From the NCBI GenBank assembly GCA_027924645.1, contig BSBN01001225.1, forward strand, positions 10,372,001 through 10,436,000: a DNA stretch of 64,000 nt, read 5' to 3'. Positions 12,431 through 24,357 of this stretch are shown here, piece by piece. Both the position numbers and the translations under genes were made by a program. This stretch comes from Cunninghamia lanceolata (taxonomy: Eukaryota; Streptophyta; Pinopsida; Cupressales; Cupressaceae). Under the pieces are notes generated by a model. That model ran no database searches and was not told the DNA's origin. It saw only the letters and a program-made list of their open reading frames with translations. The stretch's first letter is position 1, and each line of letters begins with the position of its first letter.

Positions 12431-13805
12431 TGTTAGATTTAGGATAGACAACTGAGAGGGGGGTGAATCAGTTGTCCAAAACTTTCTTCCAATTAATCAC
12501 TTAAATCCTTCCTTTTAATTTAGTAGAAAAATAATAAATCAATCATGAAACATAATGCAACAATTCAAGAGCAGAAACACATTAACACATATGACACCAA
12601 GATTTTGATGTGGAAAACCCGGTTAAGGGAAAAACCACGGGGTGACTAACCCAAGATTGTATTCTCTGTTAAAAGAATAAGAAGACCAAAATGGCACATA
12701 CCAATTAGGGCTCACTGCCTGAGCACACTACTCACAAGAGGCCCACTACCTACAGGAGACACACTGTCTACAAAATAATAAATATTACATACTTGAACTG
12801 AAGAATAGCATCTTCACCATGCTTGAGTCAGTTCCATTTAAGCCCAAAACATTTGCTCTACCTTTCACTCTACTCCTCTCTACCATACACTCATCTCCAC
12901 AAGATGCTTATGAAGTGACTTCACAACTCCTTATTTATACAAGACATTGACTTAGGGATAATCATCCAAGTCAACATACATTATAGAGCAAATACATAAA
13001 TACAATATGACTAATTACAAAAAGACTTCATGCGGATCAACACGCTATTGGCCACACAGATCTGAGACTTCAATCTTCCTTTAGGAACATGCCATTATTC
13101 ACAGAACATCTTTAAGATCATCTGCAGGAGGTGTAACTCATCTGGTCAGCCAGACTTAGGAAGAACATCATCATCTAGAAGTAATTCTTCAATTACAAGC
13201 TCAATCTTCAATGCAGACCACCAGCACGAACTGGACACAATCCAGAGACCTCCACAAGCTTTCTCGAATCACCAAGAACATCCATACTACTTTTGCTAAC
13301 TGAAATCATCCTCTCCTTCATCTGGAACCTCAAGAACACAGTTTGTCATCACTGTCATATTGGAATAGATGCCTATGGACCTCCAGACCACAAACCAACT
13401 GAGTTGTCAATTCACATTGACTTCCTAAACACTCCACCAAATCTGCAGAACAAGATATTGCATTTCTGGATCTCACCGGACCTATCTGTGTCACTCTGTC
13501 ACCTCTAAACATCTGCTAGAACCAATTTTACATAAGAGGCCATAACTTCTTCATATCTTCATGCAGCCCTCTCGAATCTTTGCTGGATCAACTTAAGACA
13601 CATATCTCCAAACGCTTTGATCCACATCCTCTGATCTTGATCTTAACTGGGATCTTTGCCTTACTGTCTTCATTGTTCTTCTCTGTTCTTGATGGGACTA
13701 ATTTTCTCAATATCCTCAACATACAACTCATCCAATCCTTATCATCAATGCAACAAGAGTATGTTGACATAAATGACAACACAGGTTAGGCCCATACTTG
13801 CAATA
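12431..13805 (-). repeat. Copia A 5' LTR
   Basis: It is the partner of 6527-7888. On the minus strand its first bases are TATTGCAAG, where the other LTR has TGTTGCAAG, a single-base change in the terminal TG. The target duplication GTAAG follows at 13806-13810. Confidence 0.92.
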
Positions 13806-14677
13806 GTAAGATGTCTATTTTAGATGTTAGCAATGTGTTTGTTCTCAGGTATAGTCTTAAAGACTGGTGGTGATGAGTCCCTCCTACACTCTAAGATTTG
13901 TTTGAAATCAGCTTGCAATCATTTAATCCCTCTACACATGTGGGTTATCACATCCTTTTCTTAAGCCCTCTGCAAAGGCGGGGATGGTGTATTTCTTACG
14001 GAGTGTGCACATTCTGTCATTTTCAAAAGTCCTCTGTAGAGGTGGGGAATGGTTCTATGACTAACTTAACCCTTAAGCATGTCTTCAATGATTATTATGG
14101 CAAAGACCAATCATCAGTGTGTGCCTGTAATGTGTCTGAGATGGTGATGAACCTAGAAATAGGAACACTCCATTGCTTGTCTGTCATATTTTCTCCGTGT
14201 CTTCCAAGTGTGTGTATTGTGTGTTTGTTCCCAAGCATAGTCTTAAAGACTAGTGGCGATGAGTCCCTCCTATGCTTTGGGATTTGTATGGTGTGCTTGC
14301 TTTGTATGGCATGTTTGGTATGTGTGTTTCCCCATATGTAGTCTTAAAGACTGGTGGTGATGAGTCCCTCCTGCATTATGGGTGGTGTGTTTACTTTCCT
14401 TGTACTTGCATCTGCATTTCATATATATGAAAATGAAAAAGAAAAAGAAAATAATCACTGTCTTCACTGCATTCACTGTGTTTTGCATGTCTTCAATGAT
14501 GTCTTCTCCATGTTTTGTTTGATTGTAACTATCTTCTCCATGTTTTGCATGCCTGTTACTAGATTCTTTGTGATTGGCATGTCTTCTCTGTGCTTGGCGT
14601 GTTTACTATGTTTATTGATCAAACTTTAATGCATGTATTGGCCTTGTGTTTATACATACATTAAAGTGGGGGCTAAA
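13806..14677 (+). other. Gypsy-1 internal region right of copia A, with PPT
   Basis: It starts with the right copy of the copia A target duplication (GTAAG, 13806-13810). No domain is recognised; the open frames here are rich in Cys, Leu and Val and look accidental. It holds three copies of a 34-base palindrome-containing repeat, listed separately. It ends with TTAAAGTGGGGGCTAAA (14661-14677), the gypsy polypurine tract abutting the 3' LTR. Confidence 0.65.
13852..14372 (+). repeat. Three dispersed copies of a 34-base hairpin motif
   Basis: Copies lie at 13852-13885, 14238-14271 and 14339-14372. Each has the palindrome AGTCTTAAAGACT followed by GGTGGTGATGAGTCCCTCCT, with one to three changes. 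A looser match, GTTCTCAGG/GTTCCCAAGC, precedes at least two copies. Role unknown. Confidence 0.8.
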
Positions 14678-15926
14678 TGTTATGTCAAAAAATGTCCCCT
14701 TGGGGGCTTTACCCTATTAAGGTTTAGCTCCTGGGTCCCTTAGTATGCATTTAGAGCATCTTGGATGATTTTGATGACTCTCGATGAGAAAACCCTGAAG
14801 TTTCATGGCAATTGGGACTCAAGGGGTGCACTTAACATTAATTCTACCTAAAATAGGGGGAGGACTTGGGCGCCCACACCCTAGTCCTACCCTATTTTAG
14901 GTTAGGACCAATTTTGGAGTGTCAGTTTATGACCGTTATTTAGGTCCTATGCTGACATAGTAAGTTTCAATTACTAAATTCTTGGTGAGAATGTTTGTAG
15001 TTGCATATATAAGCATGATTAGGTTATCATTTGCAAACTAGATGGATATTAGATTGCAATTGTGAACTTTATACATTCTTGTGATTAGAGCATTCAAAAT
15101 ATTCATTATGTTGCAGAGCAGAGCATTGTTATTGTGTTTGCATTTGCAGATTGGGCATCCATCTCTTCATGGCATGAAGAGCATCTTCCTTCCATGAGAT
15201 CTACACTACAAGGTGATATTAATTATGTTTTCAATTATTTATCATTTGGATTTCACCTCTATCCTGTAGGGATACACACTCTTTATCTGACAATGGTGTT
15301 TAGAAGACTTGAATGTCTCTCCAGGGATTGACTGAGGCAAGCCTCTAAACACTACAACCCCCAACCCATTTTTCTGTGATTGCAAGTTATAGGTTGTAGG
15401 AGTAGAAAAAGTGGATTTGCAGGAAAGCAGTACAGATTGTTAGAATTGCATATCAGAAGAGAAAATAGGGACATGGACTCAGTGCCCACTCATTAGTCCT
15501 CTAGATCCCACAACAGGAAAATCTCTAGAATAGCAGGAATAGGTTGCAGAGAAGATTCCTAGATCCTGACAGAAATGGTGGCATTGGACTAGGGCACCTG
15601 CTCATTAGTCCCTGACTTCTCTATTTTTTGAACTTTGAAATCTGGTACGCATTTGATTGTCATTTGATATCTTTGTGTGCGAGCACTTTCCGTAATTTGC
15701 CCGTTTGCTTCCAAATTTGCATAATTAGGATTTTGAGCATAATTGGACTTAATTGTACAATAAAATCACATAATCCCAATCTTCTCCTATGTTCTGAGTG
15801 ACCAAAGTCTTGTAGTAGACTCCCTACTTGGCTAAAGTCCTTGAATGTTTAGTGGAGAAAGGAGGATTTACATAAACCATTGAAATCAACCCTAAACTAA
15901 ATCCCCCTCATTTTTCCTATTAAACA
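14678..15926 (+). repeat. Gypsy-1 3' LTR (1,249 bp)
   Basis: It starts TGTTATGTCAAAAAATGTCC right after the PPT and ends CCTATTAAACA. The right 940 bases match 1045-1986. The whole matches the reverse complement of 57409-58607, which starts TGTTATGTCGTAAAATGTCC. It breaks into copia C gag at 15927; GGAAG (15927-15931) would be the target duplication, its partner lying left of the window. Confidence 0.88.
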
Positions 15927-16907
15927 GGAAGGTTATCTGATTTCTCTTGGATATGAATCTAGAAGTCCGTAGTGATTGCATATACTATACCTAAAAATGG
16001 TTAGAGTACTGAGAATGAGATCAAGGCCTATGAAACCAATGGTAAAGCAAGGTATGCTCTTCTAAGTGGTCTTACTAATTTTGAATTGGCAAAGGTTATG
16101 AATATTAAAACTGCTAATGAAATTTGAGAAAAGTTAAAAATTATTTATGAAGGAGATGATAAGGTCAAGTAAGCTAAGATGCATAATCTAAAGATCATGT
16201 TTGAGACCATGCAAATGTCTGAAGATGAAAACATCACAAGCTATTTGTAAAAGTTGGATGAAGTTTTCAATAACATTAGAGGTCTTGGTGGAGAATTGGC
16301 ATAAAAAGAAGTGATTTTGAAGGTACATAGAACTCTTCCCAAAACTTACAATCATAAAGTTTCTGCTATTGAAGAATTACAAAATTTGGATCAATTTACC
16401 AGAGATTAGCTATATAGTACTTTGACTACTTTTGAAATGATAGAATTTGGTACAAGTAGTGCAAAAGTTGAGACTACCTTTAAGGCTGGTAAATCAGAGA
16501 AGACTGTGAATTTAGATCAGGAGGATTATGATGATATGGAAGCTAATTTTGTGAGAAAAATGAAATTAGGTATTGGTAATTACAGTGGTAAGTTGCCTTT
16601 CAAATGCTTCAGCTGTGGAAAGGTAGGCCATTATGTTTCAAGATGTCTAGACAAAATCTTGAGAAACCAAAATAAATATAGGGAGAACAAAGGTAAGATG
16701 ACTAAGAAAAATTATTATGTTAGAGAGGATGTAAGTACATCTAATGATGAATCTAATTATGAAGATGATAAGGATGATGAATATTTGTTCATAGCTTTAA
16801 AAGATGATACTATTTCTTCTAACTCTGAGGAATGTGTGAAGGAAAGGGCTCCAAAAGTAAGTATTAATGTTGAAGGCACTTTGATGTCTACTTTTCATAC
16901 TAGATAG
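15927..16907 (+). pseudogene. Copia C gag with zinc knuckle
   Basis: The frame enters gag immediately after the gypsy-1 LTR (GYLISLGYE at about 15930). It continues through ARYALLSGLTNFELAKVMNI, a YEGDDKVK region and AIEELQNLDQFTRD to the open piece 16422-16907. That piece has a CCHC knuckle, CFSCGKVGHYVSRC, near residue 64 and an acidic tail. Stops are CAG/TGG-type changes, for example near 16125 and 16410. Compared with copia A gag, the first 30 or so residues are missing, left of the window. Confidence 0.8.
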
Positions 16908-17279
16908 GAAAAGAACCATGAGATCATTGATAGTGGATGCTCTAATCATATGAGCGGTGATAAGAGTAAGTTTGTCAAACTTGAAAAATATGATGGAGGA
17001 CTAGTTAGGTTTGGTGATGATACTTCTGTCAAGATATGTGGAAAATGTTCAATTAGTTTTGATGGCAAGCATAAAACTGATGATGTTCTTTATGTTAATG
17101 GTTTAAAACATAACCTCTTGAGTGTTGGACAAATGTGTAGCAAGTGTTACAATATTATGTTTCAAGATGATAGCTATGAGATCAGAAAAGAATCTAGAAC
17201 TATGATTGTTGCTGGAAGGAGGGCAAATGGAAATGTCTACCGTCTCAAAGGTGTTAATGGATATTGTTTCATGACTTAG
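16908..17279 (+). pseudogene. Copia C protease
   Basis: The stop at 16905-16907 separates this piece from gag. The protease site IIDSGCSNHMSGDKSKF keeps the DSG triad. It is followed by VRFGDDTSVKICGKCSISFDG, read here in two parts, and LYVNGLKHNLLSVGQM, the conserved end of copia proteases. The order and wording match copia A. In a living element it would release gag, integrase and RT from the polyprotein. Confidence 0.8.
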
Positions 17280-18175
17280 ATCAGTGAGAGTTGGCTATGG
17301 CATAGAAGATTGTGTCACATCAATTTTGATAGCCTAATAAGAATAAGTTCAGTTCAAGTTGTGAGAGATTTACCAAAGATTACAAAGCCTATCAATGCTA
17401 TTTGTAAGGAATGTCAAGTTGAAATCAAGCAAGAAGAAGTTTCAAAGTCAAGGATCAATCTTCTACCGAATTGTTGCAATTGGTGCATATAGATCTTTAT
17501 GGTCCTACCAAGGTAAGGAGTTTTCAAGGTGACAAGTATTTCATGCCACTGATTGATGATTATTCTAGAATGACATGGGTTACTTTTCTCAAAGAAAAAT
17601 TAGAAGCCCTAGATAAGTTCAAAGCATTCAAAGTCATGGTTGAAAATGAAATGGATATGAGAATCAAATGTTCAAGGTCTAACATAGGTCAAGAGTTCAC
17701 CTCCAATGAGTTTAACTTGTTTTTTGAGAATCATGGAATAAAAAGGCACTTATCTACCCCTAGGACTCCTAAGAAGAATGGAGTAGTTGAAAGAAACAAT
17801 AGGACTATTCAAGAAGCTGGAAGGAAAATTATTAAGGAATCAAATCTACCAGAGGTCTACTAGAGAGAAGCAATTCATACTACTATTTATATACTGAACA
17901 GAGTATAGGCAAGAGAAAATACTAGAAAGACTCCTTATGAGTTATGGTATGGAAGGATTCCTACTGCCAAGTACTTCAGAGTGTTTGGAAGAAAATGTTA
18001 TATTAGAAGGGATGAAGAAAGCCTAGGAAAGTTTGATGCAAGGTTTGATGAAGGTATCTTCCTTTGGTATTCTAATAAAAGAAAAGCTTACCGGTGCTAC
18101 AACAAGAGGCTAAGAAGGATTGTTGAGAGTACAAATGTGAAATTGATGAAGATCTACAAAAGAATTCAAATGTAA
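17280..18175 (+). pseudogene. Copia C integrase with a lost catalytic aspartate
   Basis: Pre-integrase SWLWHRRLCHINFD and CKECQ come first, then the core with LVHIDLYGP and YFMPLIDDYSRMTWVTF. The second catalytic position reads SRSNIGQEF where copia A has LRSDRGGEF, so Asp is Asn. The Glu region NGVVERNNRTI is present. The C-terminal part has FRVFGRKCYIRRDEE and DEGIFLWYS. A frameshift near 17480 and a TAG near 17862 break it. The missing Asp alone would abolish integration. Confidence 0.82.
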
Positions 18176-18886
18176 ATGGATATGAATCAGATGAATCTTC
18201 TTGCAAAGATGAATAAAATGCTAAGGAAAAGGAAGTGCAGGTTGAAGAGGAAGAATCTCCAGAAAATACTCCTAAAACTCCTAAGTATGTGCAGAAGCAT
18301 CATTCTAAAGATTAGATCATTGGTGATAAGAACAAAGGTGTGCTAACAAGAAGGAAAGTTGTTGAAGAATAGGTAAATCTATGTTTAATCTCTAAAGTTG
18401 AACCTAAAACAATAATTGAAGCATGCAAGGATGAGTATTGGATCAAGGCTATGGAAGAAGAACTGATGCAGATTGAAAAGAATCTGACTTGGGAACTTGT
18501 CCCAAGACCAACAAACAAAACTATGATTGGAACTAAGTGGGCATTCTAGAACAAACTAAATGAGAATGGGGAAGTGGTAAGAAACAAGGCAAGGCTTGTG
18601 CGTAAAGGTTACTCACAAGTAGAAGGAATATACTATGAGGAAACTTATGCTACAGTGGCAAGAATGGAGGCCATCAGGATGTTTTTGTCTTTTGCAGCAC
18701 ATAAGGATTTCAAAGTATATCAAATGGATGTGAAGTCTGCTTTCTTGAATGGTGAATTGGAAAAAGAAGTATACATAGAACAACCAAATGGATTTCAGTT
18801 ATCAGATAAACTAGATATGGTTTACAAGTTGAAGAAGGCACTATATGGATTGAAGTAAGCCCCTAAAACTTAGTATGCAAGGTTAG
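18176..18886 (+). pseudogene. Copia C reverse transcriptase, N-terminal part, cut by insert D
   Basis: After the linker, RT starts near 18420 (EACKDEYWIKAMEEEL) and continues through [35 protein letters not shown] and KALYGLK. Stops are at W or Q positions, such as 18548 and 18856. It ends in YARL at 18878-18886, where insert D begins; bases 18882-18886 are its target duplication. The missing part resumes at 24358. Confidence 0.85.
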
Positions 18887-21800
18887 TGTTACTAAATTAT
18901 GTTCACACCTAATTTAGCAAGGCCTAAGTTGTAGTGGTCACAAAAGGGATAATTTTTTTTTTAAGTGTATGATCAATCAGTTGAATGCATGATATCTTGG
19001 CAAGAGAACAACAAAGGATCATTTATCAGGATAATGTGACAGTCCAATTAGAACTGTCAAACCATCATGATAAGTTAAGATTGATCTAATGACAAGAGAT
19101 CAGACACTCAATGAATGATAGGTATCTAACTAGTTTTATCTTTCAGTTTTGATATGGTTGAACTACTCAAATATCACAGTTGAGTGTGAAGGAAAGGTAT
19201 TTACAAACTATCATTTCATTATCATGTTTTAAACATATTTTTCAAATTGGATTCAGTTATTCTATCCTATGAATTTGATACAGAAAGCAAACATACATAA
19301 ATCATTGCATAAGGTAAAATAATTGATCATTTTTAAGAGAATGTTTAAATATGTCCCACACAAGCCATGGGAGTGACTAAACTAAGCCAATGCAAACATT
19401 ATGCAAGCTATATATCTGATGATAAAGAGAAGGAAAAGAACACATGAGGAAAATGGATATCTATCATTGCCTTATCGAAGGTTGATTTTCCTACCTGGCA
19501 GCTTGGTCTACATGTCTTCATCTTCTTGCTCCTGATCAGGATAATGGACCTGCAAATTTGGAGTAAAGTCCTATTAGAAGCTCCAAATATGCAAATTCAT
19601 CATATGCTTTATCAATAGACATATAAAACTTGCAAAAAATATGCATTAATGTGATTGAATCAAGATCAGACATGTGCAATAAATCAGATCATCATGGGAG
19701 AGATCAATCAGCCTCCAAGAGGTATGTTTTTATGCTAACTTGTTTGTTCACTGTGTAGGTATAGGAAAAGTTATATTGCTGATTTGAAGACATTAAAGCA
19801 TGTGGAGAAAATGGTCTCCCATAAGGGTTGATCCCAACATGCTCAAGCATTGTTATTAATGACAGTGTTACCCAAGAAGCACGATGATTTTCAACCATAA
19901 TAAATGATCAGTCAAGGTGGAAGAATATTCATACTATAGGACAATCTTAGAAGAAGACATGTGCCATCATAAAGGACAGTCTTAGCATGTGGAACAACCA
20001 TACCATATCATAGTATGAGGAAGAACCAAGTCTAATACCATATGACTAAGTCATCATTGAAGAACACATATTTCCAGGTAGCTACCATAGTCACAATATA
20101 ATTAAATGGACAACATTCAGACAGTTAAAGTGATATATGGAAACCATAGCATGATCACAAAGTACAAATATGAAGTGCTGCCATAACATCTAAGAAGAGG
20201 TACTTTTCATCTTCTATGTTGATTGAAATGTGAAATTATTGTTGTATACTTCATAGATAGAACAACCATATCATGAAACAACATGTGGGACAGTGATGAA
20301 GTGCTTGTGCCATCTAAATACCACAAAAAGGAAACTATGTGGGTAGTGAGATATTGATTGTATCAATAGCCATCCAATAGAAACATGTGAACAATCATTT
20401 ACATATACAAAAGAAATAAAGACTGCATAAAAATGAAGATTAGTAGTAGCCTCAAACAAGGACAACTAGCATGAAAGAAAGAACCATGATAGTCCAAATA
20501 TTTAAAGCCATCCACACCAGCATTTTCAAATCATGATGGTGAATATAACTGTCCCATTACCTCTTTCAACTTCAACATCAAAGAAAACTAGTAAGGAGAA
20601 TAGTGATCAGATAAATCTCAATGCAAAGTAGCATCAAGGAACAGTCTATATTATTGATGAAGAAGCTATCAAGGTTTCAAGTTCATAAAAAGAGTTTTAC
20701 ATGATGATAAACAAGGCCAAAGGCACAAGACATAGAGAAAAGAGGCAAGTTCTTCTCAATTTTCATGAGATATAAAGGAGCAACAACATAAAAGAGAGCA
20801 TTTTTTCTGATAATGGTCATACAAAAGACAATTAGATGCAATGCAGTCCTTTAGGATAGTCAAGACAAGCAATAAAGGTTTGCATTATCAAACAGTGTTG
20901 AGTGGATACAAAGGATATCACCACATATGGATGCCCAAATTTCACATGCAAATATTGTTGATCAAGATGATCTTGATGAAGAATTTGATCCTATATAACT
21001 AAAAGTAGTTTGCTACACCCATTGAGATCCCTTCAAGCTCTCACAGTGTACTCACAATCATGCCAATAGTGAGAAGTTGACATGACAGTCTTGAAGAGAT
21101 AGGAAAACACCTTAAGAAAAGTTGTGAGAACAGCATTCGGTGAGTACAATGATTCATCAAGGAAAAATTAGAATGACTGTCATACAAGAGGGGCATAGCA
21201 ACATGCATAGATTCCCCACAGTGTGCAATAAAGACTAAGATTTATAGTTTTGTGTGTGCACAAGTAAAGGCCAAGAGAACAATCACAAAGATTGTAAAAG
21301 ACAGTCAACATTCAATAAGGAAGCTGACCCTAAATGAAGTCAGCAATGAAGATGTATCCTTAAAGTCACAAAGAGTGATCATTATGTGAAGCCAATAACA
21401 ATATATCAAACATCAATTGAAGAATAGTTATCCTTTAAACAAAAGTACAACCATTAGATATGGTAGTCATAACAAACTTGAGTAAGAATCTATCTCTTGA
21501 AATAACCTTAGAAATGACAACCTTTAAAAGGAATAGTCAAAGTCACTGTGGAGGGGCAAAGAAGTCTTCAAGGAGATGTTGTCAATCTCAAAACCTTGAT
21601 AAGCATTATCTAATGCACTGGTAAAGTAAAAACATATCAAGAGTAAAGTCCATAGGGCCACCATCATGACCAGATGAGTAGGAGCATCAAAGTATTTCAA
21701 GTGTTAAGGGATGCTAAAAGAAAATAGTAAGCATAGAAGTGTGAGGAATAGTCATTTATTTGAATGGAACAATCTACAAAATTTTCAAAAGAGTAGAGAT

Positions 21801-24352
21801 ACATATTCTTTTGTTTGTCTATAGAGGCCAAAAGAAGTGTAGGTGAAACCCTAGTAGGGTTGTTATATATATAGAGAAAAGTTCCTTTCATTACTCCATT
21901 TCAATGAAGACTAAGCAAAAATGGTGCAGAGATAGAATGTTTGCTATTGAAGATGAAACCACAAGGGCAGGAATGATAGCAGTTTGTATAGAGAGACTTA
22001 CCCTTTTGCAATGGGAAGTGAAGTAGACTGTCAAGAGTAGCAAAAGAGCAACAATAGTGACCAAACTCCATGGTAGCCTCAAACAAGAAGCATCGATAGA
22101 AAGAAACCAGAGGGAGATATATCAGAAAATGTGTTACAAACCGTAGCCAACAAGGTCCAATAATGCTTCAAATGGAGGATAGGATTCAGTTTTACAACAG
22201 AGAACAACTTACCTCTTATTTCTTGTCAAAATCTTCACTAGAATTCATTGAAATCCCTTAGAGATTGCAGAGAAACCACGAAGTCTTGCTTCAAACCCTA
22301 CCAGCAGCATGTCGATAGATAGAGCATTATGAAGAGAAGACAAAATACAAAAATGACCTTCTTTTAGGGTTTCACCTTCCTTTTTGTTGAATACTGATAG
22401 TGGCCTAATTGTTTTTGACTTCTTTTTCATAAGTAGTGATTGTTATCCATTAAGCACCATGGTAAAGACATGAAAAGTCTTTTAACCTAATGATGACACC
22501 AAACAATGCCACAGGGGCCTGTGAGGCTGAGGATACCTTAAGTTTTTTCCTTGATTTTGCAGAAGTCAAAATAAATAATGATGTAAAGGTAAGGCTATAT
22601 GCCTTATACCTATTTTCTTTTGCATGGAGATCAAAGGTCAAAAGATTCAAAGGTGGTATGAAAGATGAGATGGATAATAACATTTGATGGGAGCTATAAG
22701 GTAGTATTGAGATATAAATGACTATTTTTTGTATGCATCATGAGTGATGGATGATACATGATGATGTATTTGTTTCTTGCATGGAATATGAAGTCAAGGG
22801 TGGCATATGCATATAATTCATAATGCATGAATTCACATAGGAGACATAACGGTCTTTTCATATATCAAGGAAGTGAAATAATACATGATGATAATATGCA
22901 TTATGTAAGGAGTGATAAGGTGTTCAAATATTTTGCAAGGTGGTGAAGAGTATGTGAGGATTGTTACCTATTTTGCATGGAGTAATAAGGCATAAGTGAT
23001 GTATGAGTTATTATGCATGGAGTAATAAGGTGTTGTGATGCATTGATCATGCATACATGTGAGTTATAAGGTTGTAATAGATGCATTTATTATTTTTTAA
23101 ATGCATAATTTATTTTTGCAAGGGGAGATCTATTTGGTGCATGGGAGACATAAGGGATTATTTTTATCTTTTTCTTCTAGAAGAGACAAATATATCCAAT
23201 TTTGCATGATTTTGCAACTAAATTAATGTAAATAAATAATAAAGTAATATCATTATAAATTACTTTATTATTTTGTCACAAGTTGTAAAATCAAGGAGAT
23301 TAGACAAATTGAAACTCATAGTAAAGTAATCATGCAAAGATTACTTTATTACTTGTTCACACATCTTAAAATCATGCAAAATTGAGAGATATAGTTAACT
23401 AAAGACTTTTGGAGATTTTGCATGGCTTTTGGGGTCAAAATTGGAGTGTTTGGTCAACTTTTTGGTCAAACACATGGAGGAGAGCAGTTTGGAGCTATTT
23501 TTGCTCGATTTGAGGCAGTTATAACCCTTATTTTTAGAGATTTTATTGTTTTCTTGTGGATAAGTTTTGAGGGCTTATTTTTAGAGGTAGTTGACTACAG
23601 TTGACCTTCTAGGTCTCTTGGAGAGAGCATATTATATATTGTAAGAAAAACTTAGGTTTTTCCAGTTCTTGCCTTTTTTACTCTTTACACTTTGAGAGAG
23701 AAAGAAGGTTTTGTAACTCATTATTGTAGATTTATAGAGATTACAATAGGTTACATGTTCTATACTTTGTCTTTTATGCAATTATTTCCTTTATTTTTTA
23801 GCTGAATCAAGTGTCTACCTTTCCATTAATGCAACTTTTGTGAATGATCTGATGAGATTTTATTGTGTTTGAACATCATAACCTTTAAAAGCATTGTCTC
23901 ATTTATACTTGCATGTGTTAGATAGCATTGAAAATCACAGGTCTTAGGCTGTGTAATTGGAGAAGTTTCATTTCATGTTGTGAAAAACCCCATTTCCTTC
24001 AAGAAGAAATTATTTTCCAGCCTCCCTTAGAATTTATTTATGTGATCAAATTGCCAAAAGTGGTTTGTGTGGATAGATTTTCTGAGATCTATTGTGAGTT
24101 ATATTGCTAAGTTTTTCAATCAATATTAGGTGCATCACCATTTTTTAGATTACAACTTTAGTGTTTAGTGGCCCTTTTAACCCTTTTCCACATCAAAGTT
24201 ATAGATCTAATTGAATATTTTAAGGGAACCAATCCATAATCTAGAGGTTCAAGATCACCATAGGTCACCCACATCCTAAGTTTGATCCCATGTTACACAA
24301 GGTTGCTGAGCTTCACAGCTCTGCATAATGGGTGTAATCCTGCTCGTTAATA
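18887..24352. mobile_element. Insert D: 5.47-kb LTR-bounded insertion without coding domains, perhaps a giant solo LTR
   Basis: The insertion is defined exactly: GTTAG at 18882-18886 and 24353-24357, and the RT codons of copia C join across it. Its ends are TGTTACTAA and GTTAATA, fitting a TGTTA...TAACA terminus with one change. No gag or pol domain and no pair of direct LTRs is visible by eye. The interior has a minus-strand TATATATA with an AGGGTTTCACC leader near 21870, another minus-strand leader near 22370, and a plus-strand TATATATTGTAAG near 23630. A solo LTR of unusual length or a large non-autonomous element fits. Orientation is not certain. Confidence 0.65.
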
Positions 24353-24357
24353 GTTAG

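Larger units (their letters stand above)
6527..13805 (-). mobile_element. Copia A: near-complete Ty1/copia (Sirevirus-type) retrotransposon
   Basis: A 7,279-bp element on the minus strand, inserted into gypsy-1. It has two long LTRs (1,362 and 1,375 bp), a perfect TSD, an initiator-Met-tRNA primer site, and a polyprotein in copia order (gag, protease, integrase, RT, RNase H). Several polypurine blocks lie before the 3' LTR. Repeated PPTs are an established hallmark of the Sirevirus lineage. The coding region carries scattered stops, so the copy is dead. LTR ends, leader and PPT resemble those of element B. Confidence 0.93.

Noticed and set aside
13898..14629. Cys/Leu-rich plus-strand frames in the gypsy-1 3' region
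   Set aside because: They run through the repeated hairpin motif and lack any retroelement domain; composition explains them.
21697..22430. Protein-coding gene on the minus strand of insert D
   Set aside because: Short frames follow TATA and AGGGTTT leaders, but none is long or recognisable; read as promoter or leader DNA.
18887..24352. DNA transposon with inverted ends
   Set aside because: The ends TGTTACTAA and TTAATA match only over five bases as expected for LTR termini, and the 5-bp duplication fits LTR integration.
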